From Gemmatimonadota bacterium (lineage in GTDB: Bacteria > Gemmatimonadota > Gemmatimonadetes > Longimicrobiales > Gaopeijiaceae), in assembly GCA_022823145.1 (NCBI GenBank), contig JAJDXS010000031.1, positions 1 through 64,000 on the forward strand: a DNA stretch of 64,000 bases, written 5' to 3'. The number at the start of each line of letters is the position of its first letter. Positions within the stretch are counted from its first letter, which is position 1. Of the stretch, positions 37,649 to 45,967 are shown in pieces. The position numbers and the translations under genes were made by a program. The notes below the pieces were generated by a model, which had not been told where the DNA came from, made no database searches, and saw only the letters and a list, made by a program, of their open reading frames with translations.

Positions 37649-39022
37649 ATGACGACGACGCAACGAGGAACGATGAAGAGGACCTGGTCGCGGGCGGCAC
37701 GCATGGCCGGTGTGGCTGTGGCGGTTCTGTGGGCGCTGGTTCCGGCGACGATCGGCGCCCAGGTGCGGATGACGGTGCCGCCGCAGTCCGAACCCGTGGC
37801 GCTGCAGGGAGCCACCATACACACCGTCACCAGCGGGGTCATCGAGAACGGGACAATCGTCCTGGAGGACGGGGTGATCACCGCGATCGGTACGGACGTG
37901 GACATCCCGGCCGGGGCCCGCGTGGTCGACGCGACGGGCAAGCACATCTATCCCGGGCTCATCGACGCTTTCAGCACGGTGGGGATCGCCGAGATCGGCG
38001 CGGTCGACGTCTCCAACGACGTCAACGAACTCGGTGACTTCAACCCGAATGTGCGCGCGGACATCGCGGTCAACGCCGAGAGCCGTCACATCGGCACGAC
38101 GCGCTCGGCCGGCGTGCTAACCACGCTCACTACCCCGGGCGGCGGACTCGTGTCCGGCATGTCGTCCGCTCTCGCCCTCGAGGGGTGGAGCTGGGAGGAG
38201 ATGTCGATGCAGTCGGCCGCGGCGCTGAACGTGAACTGGCCGAACCCGAACCCCGGCCGGTTCCGGGGCTTCGGCGGCTTCAGGTTCGGCCCGCAGGAGG
38301 ATCGGCCGAGCTACGAAGAGCAGATCGAGCAGCTGAAGGACTTCTTCGGAGAGGCCCGCGCGTATCGAGACGCGGTCGCCGCCGGTGCGGAGGTGCGCAG
38401 CGACTCCCGGTACGCGGCGATGATCCCGGTCTTCGACGGGGAGATTCCTGTCGTAGTCGCGGCCGATGGAGCCGCGCAGATCAACGACGCCATCACGTGG
38501 GCCCAGGAGGAGGGCTTCCGCATCGTCATCCGTGGTGGACAGGACGCCATCCACGTGGCCGACCGCCTTGTCGCCGAGGACATCCCGGTCATTCTGACGT
38601 CGACGATGGCCGCCCCCGGCCGCCAGTACGAGGGCTACGACGGGGCGTACTCGATGCCGGCGCGGCTCCACGAGGCGGGCGTGCGGTTCGCCATTTCGGG
38701 CGGTTCGGGCGCGCTGTACTCGAACCGGCTGCCCTTCGAGGCGGGCGTGGCCGTCGCCTTCGGGCTGCCCGAGGAGGAGGCGCTGAAGGCGGTCACCATC
38801 AACCCGGCGCAATTCCTGGGGCTCGACGACCGCATCGGCTCCCTGGAGCCGGGCAAGCAGGCGACCTTCCTGATCACGACGGGTACTCCGCTCGACATGA
38901 CGAGCGACATCGAGCAGGCCTACATCCAGGGCCGCGAACTCGACATGACCGACATCCAGAAATTCTTCTTCGAGAAGTACATGGAAAAGGTCAGGCAGCA
39001 AATGCGGCGGGTGATCAGTTAG
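37649..39022 (+). CDS. Exported amidohydrolase-like protein lacking the HxH motif
   Basis: This 457-residue protein has a signal peptide (ALVPATIGAQ) and the amidohydrolase composite-domain pattern GVIENGTIVLEDGVITAIG. The position of the metal-binding HxH reads GLIDAFSTVG, without histidines. The barrel continues to FLGLDDRIGSLEPGKQATFLI. It resembles the degenerate first half of the upstream protein and may act as its non-catalytic partner. ATG 37649 (after GGAGGG) is chosen; ATG 37673 is an alternative. The upstream gene ends 2 bp before it. Confidence 0.85.
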   Translation: MTTTQRGTMKRTWSRAARMAGVAVAVLWALVPATIGAQVRMTVPPQSEPVALQGATIHTVTSGVIENGTIVLEDGVITAIGTDVDIPAGARVVDATGKHIYPGLIDAFSTVGIAEIGAVDVSNDVNELGDFNPNVRADIAVNAESRHIGTTRSAGVLTTLTTPGGGLVSGMSSALALEGWSWEEMSMQSAAALNVNWPNPNPGRFRGFGGFRFGPQEDRPSYEEQIEQLKDFFGEARAYRDAVAAGAEVRSDSRYAAMIPVFDGEIPVVVAADGAAQINDAITWAQEEGFRIVIRGGQDAIHVADRLVAEDIPVILTSTMAAPGRQYEGYDGAYSMPARLHEAGVRFAISGGSGALYSNRLPFEAGVAVAFGLPEEEALKAVTINPAQFLGLDDRIGSLEPGKQATFLITTGTPLDMTSDIEQAYIQGRELDMTDIQKFFFEKYMEKVRQQMRRVIS

Positions 39023-39088
39023 GCGGAAGCATCGTGGTTGCCCGTACGGCGCCCTGACGGAGGGCCGCTCGGGTCCCGGGGTCCGGTG

Positions 39089-40681
39089 ATGCCCGCCGCG
39101 ATCCCGGGTACCGGGCGGCTCATGGAGCTTGTCGGGGCGGAGAACGCGAGCACGCCGCAGGTCTTCCGCGCTCGGGCCGAGCAGGCCGACGGCCGAGTGT
39201 TTCTGAAGTGGCGGGGTGCAGAGTGGGGTTACGCCGAGGCCTGGGATGAGATTCGGCGCTGGGCGGGATTCCTGCGGGGGCTGGGGGCCGGGCCGGATCC
39301 GGACGGCTCGCGCGTGGCCGTGTACCTGGACAACCGTCCCGAGACGGTCTGGACGCTATTTGGCGCACATGCGGCCGGATCGATCTACGTGGCCCTCAAT
39401 CGCAGGCACGAAGGGGCGATCCTCGCTGACCATCTGCGCCGATCGCGCGCCCGCATACTGGTCACTGAAGCTTCCGCACTCGACTCCCTGCCCGACCTTG
39501 CGGGGACGGGCGTTCGATCGCTCGTCGTGGTCGATCGCGCTTCCGGCCGCGACTGGATCGGAGGCGACGAAGCCCGGCACGCGGCTCCGTGGGCAGGCGC
39601 TGAACCGGGCCCCGCCGATCCCGCAACGATCATGTTCACTTCGGGGACGACCGGCCGCTCAAAGGCGGCTGTGATCCCACACAACCAGCTTTGCCGCGGC
39701 GCTGCGAATCTTGCGGAAGCGGTCGAGATGACACCCGACGACACCTTCCACGCCTGGCTGCCGCTCTTTCACATCGCTGGACAGCTCCACGTCACGATGA
39801 CGACGGTCGTCGCAGGGGGGGCGCTCGGGCTCGTCCCGCGGTTCTCGGCTTCGCGGTTCTGGAGCGAGGTCCGGGGGTCGCGCGCCACCGTGATCTCCGG
39901 CCTGCCGGCGATCGCGCGCATCCTGTGGGAGAAGGCCGTCGGCGAGGAGGAGCGGGCGGCCACTTCGCACCTGCGTCTCGGCATCTTCGGCCCCATGACG
40001 CCGGAGCTGCATCGCCCGCTGGAGGAGCGGCTCGGGATCCGCATCGCGGATACGTACGGGATGACCGAGGCCGAGCCGCTTACCGTGCCTGTGCCGGGGT
40101 TCGTGCAGCCGGTAGGGTCGTGCGGCGTGCCCGGCCCCGACTTCGAGATCCGGATCGCGGGGGAGGACGGGGCGTGGCTGGCGCCCGGCGAGAGGGGCGA
40201 GATCCTGGCGCGGCCGCGTCGCCGCGACGTGCTCTTCCTCGGCTACGAGGGCGACGAGGAGGCCACCCGCGCGACCTGGCGGGACGACTGGTTCCGGACC
40301 GGCGACCTGGCGTGGCAGGACGAGGACGGATGGGTGTACTACGTGGACCGGCTGGCGCACTTCATCCGGCGGCGGGGCGAGAATGTGAGCGCGTGGGAAC
40401 TCCAGCGCCTGATCGAGGAGCACCCCGACGTAGCGGAGGCGTTCGTGCTGGGCGTCCCGTCGCCGATGGGGGAAGAGGAGGTCAAGGCGATTGTGGTCCC
40501 CAGTGGCGGGGCCGCGCTGGATCCGGAGGAGCTGCATGCGTGGTGCCGTGGCCGGATGGCCGGGTTCATGGTCCCGCACTTCATCGAGGTGCGCGATACG
40601 ATGCCCCACATCTCGGTGGGCAAGGTCGACAAGGAGAAGCTGCGGGGAGTGGGGGAAGGGGTGTGGGAGGTGCCGGGGTAG
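39089..40681 (+). CDS. Acyl-CoA synthetase / AMP-dependent ligase
   Basis: This 530-residue ANL-superfamily ligase has the P-loop IMFTSGTTGRSKAAVIPH, then FHIAGQLH and YGMTEAEP. GDLAWQDEDGWVYYVDR is the hinge region, and VGKVDKEKL supplies the C-terminal catalytic Lys. It activates a carboxylate as acyl-AMP and then acyl-CoA. The overall pattern (RRRGENVSAWELQRLI) is like CaiC carnitine/crotonobetaine-CoA ligases, and a CaiD-like hydratase lies 4.5 kb away, but a carnitine role is only a suggestion. It starts 66 bp after the amidohydrolase. Confidence 0.88.
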   Translation: MPAAIPGTGRLMELVGAENASTPQVFRARAEQADGRVFLKWRGAEWGYAEAWDEIRRWAGFLRGLGAGPDPDGSRVAVYLDNRPETVWTLFGAHAAGSIYVALNRRHEGAILADHLRRSRARILVTEASALDSLPDLAGTGVRSLVVVDRASGRDWIGGDEARHAAPWAGAEPGPADPATIMFTSGTTGRSKAAVIPHNQLCRGAANLAEAVEMTPDDTFHAWLPLFHIAGQLHVTMTTVVAGGALGLVPRFSASRFWSEVRGSRATVISGLPAIARILWEKAVGEEERAATSHLRLGIFGPMTPELHRPLEERLGIRIADTYGMTEAEPLTVPVPGFVQPVGSCGVPGPDFEIRIAGEDGAWLAPGERGEILARPRRRDVLFLGYEGDEEATRATWRDDWFRTGDLAWQDEDGWVYYVDRLAHFIRRRGENVSAWELQRLIEEHPDVAEAFVLGVPSPMGEEEVKAIVVPSGGAALDPEELHAWCRGRMAGFMVPHFIEVRDTMPHISVGKVDKEKLRGVGEGVWEVPG

Positions 40682-40682
40682 T

Positions 40683-40717
40683 GCCCCGCGCCGCCGGGAG
40701 AGATGGCGGCGCGGGGC
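40683..40717. terminator. Strong bidirectional terminator-like hairpin
   Basis: A perfect 13-bp inverted repeat, 40683-40695 (GCCCCGCGCCGCC) with 40705-40717 (GGCGGCGCGGGGC) and a 9-base loop, fills the 47-bp gap between the convergent ligase and ARPP-1 genes. No T-tract follows, but the stem is very stable and the position fits termination from both sides. Confidence 0.65.
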
Positions 40718-40728
40718 GCTGTTCCCCA

Positions 40729-41730
40729 CTACCCGGCGTGGCGGCGGCGCAGCGACTCGCGCCTGCTGCGGTACGGAGCGTAGTCGGTGCTTTCGTGCCG
40801 CTCCCGGTGGCGCCCGGGCTCGGAGAACGCGGTCAGGTGGACGACCGTGTCGTCGTGGACCAGGGCCCCGGCCACCATTCCGGTGCCGACGATGCCCACG
40901 TCTCTGCCGAGACCGACAGCCGGGTGGTCATCGTACCTTCCGTCGATCACGGCCTGGACGAAGGTGCGTGCGCGCTCGGACACGGATTTCTTGCGCCCCT
41001 GGCCGGGCCGAAGCGTGTCGACGGCGTAGCTCCGGATGAGCTTGGGGAAGAAGGCGGCGAAGGTCGAGGAGCTGTCGAACAGGTCGAGGCCGAACCTGCG
41101 CTCCCCCATGGCGAAAACGGCGCCGACCTGGCCGGGCTTCGCCTCGAGCGCCTCCACGTGTTCGTCGAGGGTGTCGGCGTGCCGCTCGAAGATCGCGCTC
41201 ATGGCGGCGGTGGCGGACGGCGCTTCGAGCGCGTCCGCCTCCTCGTCGATGGAGCTCCATACGCGCCCCTGGTCGGACGCCCGGTGGCCGCTCGTCCGAA
41301 TCGATGCGCGCACATCCTGGAGCTTCTCGGCACGCCCGCGCGCGTTTTGCACGCGGTCGCTGACGCCGAAGTCCCGCCTGTTGTAGGACCACCGCCCGGC
41401 TTCCACACAGGAAACGGGAATGTCGGTGGTCTTCGCCGCCGGCACGAGCATGGTGAGGTTGGCGACCCGGTTCTGCTTGGCGCCGACCAGCTCCTCACCG
41501 TCGACGATCAGGACCGGAACGTCCGCCCGGTTCGCGACCGTGAGTTCGGGGACGCTGCCGCTCTCGGACACCTCGCGAATGGTGACGAGATCCCGGCGCA
41601 GTCCATCCTCCAGCAGGAGGTAGCGGAGACCGCTGTGGAGGCTTGTCGTGAGAGGGATCACGGTAAGCCCCCGATGGGTTGCCGGCTCTCCCGGCGTCAG
41701 GGCGGAGAGAGCGCTCTTGACCTGGTCCAA
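40729..41730 (-). CDS. ARPP-1 domain protein
   Basis: This roughly 333-residue protein is characterised by TVANRADVPVLIVDGEELVG, AKQNRVANLTMLVPAAKTTD and IPVSCVEAGRWSY. This is the ARPP-1 domain, named for its association with ADP-ribosylglycohydrolase and rhodanese-phosphatase modules and proposed to act in nucleotide-derived or conflict-type systems. Its biochemical activity is unknown. The TTG at 41730 is preferred over the ATG at 41748, because GGGAGG sits 7 bp before it and lies inside the longer frame. It is divergent from a MerR-type regulator, with a dyad over its -35 box. Confidence 0.78.
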   Translation of the reverse strand: MDQVKSALSALTPGEPATHRGLTVIPLTTSLHSGLRYLLLEDGLRRDLVTIREVSESGSVPELTVANRADVPVLIVDGEELVGAKQNRVANLTMLVPAAKTTDIPVSCVEAGRWSYNRRDFGVSDRVQNARGRAEKLQDVRASIRTSGHRASDQGRVWSSIDEEADALEAPSATAAMSAIFERHADTLDEHVEALEAKPGQVGAVFAMGERRFGLDLFDSSSTFAAFFPKLIRSYAVDTLRPGQGRKKSVSERARTFVQAVIDGRYDDHPAVGLGRDVGIVGTGMVAGALVHDDTVVHLTAFSEPGRHRERHESTDYAPYRSRRESLRRRHAG

Positions 41731-41774
41731 TTGGCACCTCCCTTGCATGTTGGCAGTTAGTGACCAGCTTATTA

Positions 41775-41812
41775 ACAGTAGCAGGGCAGGTTGATTATGT
41801 CAACAGTCGACA
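41775..41812 (-). promoter_or_regulatory. ARPP-1 promoter with overlapping dyad operator
   Basis: On the minus strand, TTGACA (41798-41803) and TACTGT (41775-41780) are spaced 17 bp apart, upstream of the ARPP-1 start. The -35 box is embedded in TGTCAACAGTCGACA (41798-41812), a 15-bp dyad with six of seven pairs matching. It lies in an unusually AT-rich 147-bp gap shared with the divergent MerR gene, the likely regulator. Confidence 0.5.
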
Positions 41813-41895
41813 CCAGCTATATGACATATCATACCAGTACACCACATTCGCACAGCTGGCCACCGGCGACCGAAACGGGTAGGCGGAGATAAGCC

Positions 41896-42666
41896 ATGCC
41901 GAGCTACACGGCGAGGGAATTGGAGCGTGAATCGGGCTTCGACCGCAGGACGATCGCGTACTACGTACAGGAAGGACTCTTGCCCAGGGTCGGGCGGCGG
42001 GGACCCCGTACGCGGTACCCGCAGCCGTTTCTGAACCGTCTGCTCTTCATCCGGCGGGTCCGCCAGGCGGAGGAAGAGGGCGATGTACCTCCCGTATCGC
42101 TTGCGGAAATGCGCGAGGTCCTCGGTCGGATCCCGCCGGCACTGGTTGCGGCCGTCGCGAAGGGGCGGATCGCCGTAACACCGGAGCTCGTATCGTCGCC
42201 TTCAACCGCGTTTCGCATGCCCGAGATGCCGGCCGCCCCGGTCGCCGAGCGGGAGCCGACCGGCCCGCGCTCCCCGCGTGCGCCTCGCGCCTACAGCAGG
42301 GCGAGAAGGCGGCTGGACCGGATGCGGGAACGCGACTCGGCGGAGTTGGCGCGCGAAGCCCCCGAGGCACCCCCGGCCGCGAGTCGCGCCGTCGAGGAGA
42401 TGTCCATCGTGCGGGAGACACCGGCTTTGCGGGCGGAGCTGTGGTCCGGCGATGAGCATGAAGAACCGGCCCTCTCCAGCCTGTTGGCCCTGCTGAATCG
42501 CGTTTCCAGGGCACGCACGGAGCATTCCGACGGACGTGTGCAAACCTGGGCGAGGATCCGGATCACACCTGAAATGGTACTGTCCGTACGGGGAATCGAT
42601 GAGGAAGACGGAGACCTCGTCGAGAGGGTTCAGCTGGCGATTCGCCGATCGATCGATCGGGGGTAG
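41896..42666 (+). CDS. MerR-family transcriptional regulator
   Basis: This 256-residue protein begins with a MerR winged helix-turn-helix (YTARELERESGFDRRTIAYYVQEGLLP, then RYPQPFLNRLLFIRRVRQAEEEG). Residues 110-170 are a charged, low-complexity linker. The C-terminal part (about 175-256) is a small domain, with WARIRITPEMVLSVRGIDEE, instead of the usual effector cysteines. It probably controls the divergent ARPP-1 gene through the dyad between them. The signal sensed is unknown. Confidence 0.82.
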   Translation: MPSYTARELERESGFDRRTIAYYVQEGLLPRVGRRGPRTRYPQPFLNRLLFIRRVRQAEEEGDVPPVSLAEMREVLGRIPPALVAAVAKGRIAVTPELVSSPSTAFRMPEMPAAPVAEREPTGPRSPRAPRAYSRARRRLDRMRERDSAELAREAPEAPPAASRAVEEMSIVRETPALRAELWSGDEHEEPALSSLLALLNRVSRARTEHSDGRVQTWARIRITPEMVLSVRGIDEEDGDLVERVQLAIRRSIDRG

Positions 42667-42710
42667 TCCCGACCGGGCAGGTACCGGTCAGGCTGACGTG
42701 ACCTGCGCCG

Positions 42711-43472
42711 TCACGAGCGCGGCGCTTCCTGCAGCCGCCCAGAGCCGTCATAGGTGGCCAGTTTCCGCTTCCCCTGGTAAACGGCCAGGCTGCCGTCCGC
42801 GTACTCACGGACTTCGGCTTCCGCGCCGGAATCGCGGCATCGAACGTCCGCCGGGATCTGCAAGACTCTCCCGCCGTACGCCACCTGGCCTCCGGGGCCG
42901 ATCGTGACGGTCTCCTTGAGGCAGAACACTTCGTCGAGCGAACGCTTCAGGTCCGGAACCAGCGGGTCGAATCCGCCGCTTTCGTTCCGCGGTTCGAGCG
43001 CGAACACCGCGTTGAACCTCGGCCAGTAGCCCCGCAGGAAAGCGTTGGCCTCGGCGATTTCCGAGATGCCGGCGCCTGCGAGCTCCTTTCCGAGCCGGCC
43101 CTTCAGCGTCCGCAGCAGCCGCCCGCTTCGTCCCAGTGCCTGGGGTGAGCTGGAGGGAATCACCTCGATGCCCAACTCGTCCATCACCCTGCCGAACTGG
43201 ATCCGATGCCGCCGCTTCGCCTGGTACCCGGTCGCACGCTCCCAATCCGCCGCCGACCGGGCGGAGGCCAATCTGTCGAAAAGCCCGATCTGCTCCACCG
43301 TTTCGCGCACGCTGTTGATGCGTGGCCAGAACCCGGGATCTTCCGCGAAAACCCCCGCACAGATGCCGTTGGTGGCGTCGTCGATCATGATCGTCAGGTC
43401 CCAACGGCGGCCCGACACCCACTCGTCGCTCCGGCCCGCCTGATGCAACAACGCTCCGGCCCGGGCCTGGCG
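42711..43472 (-). pseudogene. Inactivated ISNCY/IS1202-type transposase fragment
   Basis: The frame carries the C-terminal half of an rve-fold transposase: WDLTIMIDDATNGICAGVF, IQFGRVMDELGIEVIP, SSPQALGRSGRLLRTLKGRL and GYWPRFNAVFALEPRNESGG, to a stop at 42711. By comparison with the family pattern as I remember it, the first catalytic Asp (HQDGS) reads HQAGR and the second (TDRG) reads ASARS. The N-terminal helix-turn-helix part is missing. It is a remnant with no terminal repeats identified, lying between the MerR and AraC genes. Confidence 0.72.
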
Positions 43473-43624
43473 CTCCAGGGGCCGTGGTCCCCGTGCACCA
43501 CGTCGACGGCGGCCGTTCAAGTGGCCTCGCTCATGTTCGACATCGCGTTTCCACACTCCTGATTTCAAGGAATCCGGCTTGCACTCGGGTTCGCCCCCGA
43601 GTTTCTGCGATCCGTTCCTATGAC

Positions 43625-44494
43625 TCAGAAGCGCGTCGGCGTCGGGGGTCGAATTGCGACACCCTGGAATTCGGCAGGGCGGATCCCCGCCAGTCGCTGC
43701 ATGATGACCTGCTCGACGTACGCAGTTCCCCCCCGCTGCCGGATCGCCGATGGCGGGATTCCCATCGTCTGACGGGCGAGCCTGCGATAATTGGCCCGAT
43801 CGGAGAACCCGAGGGCCCGAGCGACCGGGCCGGAGGGTTGACCGCTCCACTCCGCCAGCCTCTCGACCGTGAATATCCGCGCCAGCGAGGTAACTGCCTT
43901 CGGCGACGGCATTCCGAGGGCCGCACAGCGACGCTGCAGGGCACGTGTCGAAATCCCCAGGTGACCGGCCAGACCGGCGACGGTGAGAGGCTCGAAGGAC
44001 AGGCTGAGGGCACGTTCGAAGATCGTGCGTGCGCGAGGGTCGGCGTGCCGTCGAAATCGCTTGAGCAACCGGCGCGGCCGGTCATGGTCGATACTGCGAA
44101 GGACAGCCGCGTCTATCGCGGCAAAGTCGTCGTCGATACCGGGGCGCAACCGGGCGGTGAAGGACACGCCAGCCGATCGCAACGCCCCGTGCCGAACCGG
44201 ATCTGCGAGGGAGTAGCAGATGAGCGGCACAGCCGACCAGTCCGCCGATACGCCACCGTACCCGGCCGGGAACGGGCCGTGGTCGCTGTGGAAGAGGAGA
44301 TCCACGACCGCCGGCGACCTGGGGTGTTCGTTCGTCAGGCGTGCGAGTTCCGGCCAACTCGAAGCGAAGACGATGCGTCGGACGATGCGGCGCACCTCTC
44401 CCGAATGGAGTGCAATCCGCACCTGGCGGCGAAGGCTACTGCTCGCGAGAAGCGCGAGAAGCGGTGGCGTGTGGCGGGCGGATCCCTCGGACAT
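43625..44494 (-). CDS. AraC-family transcriptional regulator
   Basis: This 289-residue protein has a C-terminal double helix-turn-helix. The first is LTVAGLAGHLGISTRALQRR and the second includes PSGPVARALGFSDRANYRRL and ARQTMGIPPSAIRQ. The N-terminal 170 residues do not resemble a cupin sensor and have LICYSLADPVRHGALRSAGV, perhaps a receiver-like fold. ATG 44494 is chosen; the frame is open upstream without protein-like sequence. It follows the membrane-protein genes of the peptide operon by 34 bp and may regulate them. Confidence 0.8.
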   Translation of the reverse strand: MSEGSARHTPPLLALLASSSLRRQVRIALHSGEVRRIVRRIVFASSWPELARLTNEHPRSPAVVDLLFHSDHGPFPAGYGGVSADWSAVPLICYSLADPVRHGALRSAGVSFTARLRPGIDDDFAAIDAAVLRSIDHDRPRRLLKRFRRHADPRARTIFERALSLSFEPLTVAGLAGHLGISTRALQRRCAALGMPSPKAVTSLARIFTVERLAEWSGQPSGPVARALGFSDRANYRRLARQTMGIPPSAIRQRGGTAYVEQVIMQRLAGIRPAEFQGVAIRPPTPTRF

Positions 44495-44528
44495 CCGAAC
44501 TCTCCAGCGATGCAGCCGCGAGGCTGGA

Positions 44529-45164
44529 TCAGACAGGTGCTGACGAAAGGGCGTTGGCCTTGTCCCGACGCGCGATGTGAACCGTGGCCCAGGCTCCGAA
44601 CACTCCCGCGACGGAAGCTGACGCGATCGTGGGCGGCTCGACGGCGGCGCCACCCAACAGGAGTAGCGCCGAAGAGAGGCACGCCCAGCATCCGACCGCC
44701 GCGGCGGCTATCTGCAATCGGTGCGATGTGGGCGGAGCGTTCGCCTGTTGCGGCGCATCGCTCGCAACGGGTGGAGGCACGGCGGTCAGAGCCTGCACGA
44801 TCGCGTTTACGCGCGCCTCATCGCCGGCACCGCGGGGACCCTCGAGGCGATGGAGCCTTGCCAGCAACTCGGCCATTCCCGGATCGGGGTGGTCGCGCGC
44901 CCGTACCCCCGCCGCGCTCGGGTCCGGGTCGTCGGCCTGCTGGACCGCAGTCACAAGGCCATCGAGGACCAGCGGTTCCATCCGTTCCTGGCGATGGCGG
45001 ATGCGGTCGACCAGGGATCGAACGATCCGCGCGCAGTCGTCGCGGGCGAGCGCGCAGGTAAGGAGGAAGGGGACCAGCGGCGGTGCCAATGCGAGCCAGA
45101 TCGGGGAGAGGATGCCGTGCATTGTGATGAGTTCGGCAACGACGACCATGGTGGTCCAGAACAC
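44529..45164 (-). CDS. Membrane protein of unknown function
   Basis: This roughly 211-residue protein has two N-terminal hydrophobic helices (VVVAELITMHGILSPIWLAL, then PPLVPFLLTCALA). A soluble, Pro-rich middle and two C-terminal helices around AAAAVGCWACLSSALLLLGG follow. It starts with GTG 45164, or ATG 45149. The sequence immediately upstream (VFARSAAGVLLVA) is also hydrophobic and in the same frame as the preceding gene, separated from it by a single TGA. It may therefore be the second half of one protein split by a stop. No family was recognised. Confidence 0.6.
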   Translation of the reverse strand: MFWTTMVVVAELITMHGILSPIWLALAPPLVPFLLTCALARDDCARIVRSLVDRIRHRQERMEPLVLDGLVTAVQQADDPDPSAAGVRARDHPDPGMAELLARLHRLEGPRGAGDEARVNAIVQALTAVPPPVASDAPQQANAPPTSHRLQIAAAAVGCWACLSSALLLLGGAAVEPPTIASASVAGVFGAWATVHIARRDKANALSSAPV

Positions 45165-45203
45165 GGCGACCAGCAGGACGCCAGCCGCCGAGCGGGCGAA
45201 TAC

Positions 45204-45737
45204 TCACGGCGCGTCCGTGAATGCGGTAGTGAGACGACCGACGATGGCGCCCGCGAGAGCGGCGACGACTACGAACAAGACGAGCGCGGGAGGTACCACA
45301 AGGCGAGCATTGGCACCGGAGATCATGCCTTCCTGCGGCAAGCGGACATGATCGAAGTCTTCTGTGCCTGCCAATGCGTAGTCGAACACGATTGGACCGA
45401 CGGCCGATGCCAGTCCGGCTCCCAGCGCAACCAGCGCAATCAACCACCAGTGCCGTGGTCCAAAGCCGGTGTCGGATGCTCCTTGTCGATCTGAATCACC
45501 CATCGATGCAACGAAGACCGCAGGAGCCACCAGCACCGTCAATGGGAACGTCGCGGTTCCGAAGACCAGAACGAGGCGATACGGGACCGACGCCCCCGGG
45601 TCCAGCGCGAAGAAAGCCCCGACGGCGTAAACGCCGTAGAGAGCACTCAATCCGAGAAACCCGGTGACGATTCGGCGGCGGAACCCGTCGACAAGCCGTC
45701 GCGAATCGCTTTCGGTTTCGTGAAGACTCGCGGCCAT
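45204..45737 (-). CDS. Four-helix membrane protein of unknown function
   Basis: This 177-residue protein has hydrophobic segments around VTGFLGLSALYGVYAVGAFF, LVLVFGTATFPLTVLVAPAV, WWLIALVALGAGLASAVGP and LVVPPALVLFVVVAALAGAI. It begins at ATG 45737, only 5 bp after the cysteine-rich peptide gene, so it belongs to the same operon. It might help export or process the peptide, but it matches no transporter family I recognise. The TGA at its end is in the same frame as the downstream gene. Confidence 0.6.
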   Translation of the reverse strand: MAASLHETESDSRRLVDGFRRRIVTGFLGLSALYGVYAVGAFFALDPGASVPYRLVLVFGTATFPLTVLVAPAVFVASMGDSDRQGASDTGFGPRHWWLIALVALGAGLASAVGPIVFDYALAGTEDFDHVRLPQEGMISGANARLVVPPALVLFVVVAALAGAIVGRLTTAFTDAP

Positions 45738-45742
45738 GAGGG

Positions 45743-45967
45743 CTATGCGTCCCCGCAAGCAGCCTTTTCGCCGCAACCCCAGGCGATCCAGCAGCATCGA
45801 TCGCAGCAGTACTCGCCTCCCCGGGACGATTCCTTGCAGCAGTCATACATCCTCGACGACCCCGCAGACGCAGCCTGCGGGAACCCAAACGTAAACGGCA
45901 GCAGCAGCACATTCACAATCACGGCGGCCGCAATCCAGAAGGTCCTGTTCTTCATTGTCTTTTTCAT
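45743..45967 (-). CDS. Exported eight-cysteine peptide
   Basis: This 74-residue product has an N-terminal signal (AAAVIVNVLLLPFTFGF, cleavage near QAASA). Its last 35 residues hold eight cysteines, in the pattern CC-x9-CC-x2-CC-x5-C-x5-C. Its start overlaps the upstream propeller gene's stop by 4 bp; ATG 45955 is an alternative start. The pairing of a short exported peptide with a 6-bladed propeller recalls Bacteroides NVEAL-type peptide loci. All eight cysteines could form disulfides or bind metal. It is not a lipoprotein, as no lipobox is present. Function unknown. Confidence 0.72.
   Translation of the reverse strand: MKKTMKNRTFWIAAAVIVNVLLLPFTFGFPQAASAGSSRMYDCCKESSRGGEYCCDRCCWIAWGCGEKAACGDA

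Noticed and set aside
33807..40681. A carnitine operon
   Set aside because: The two Cai-like genes are on different strands and separated by amidohydrolases, with no CaiA, CaiB or carnitine transporter in the window.
45165..45206. TGA decoded as selenocysteine
   Set aside because: The stop lies at the end of a membrane ORF, not in a redox motif, and no SECIS-like element was noticed.
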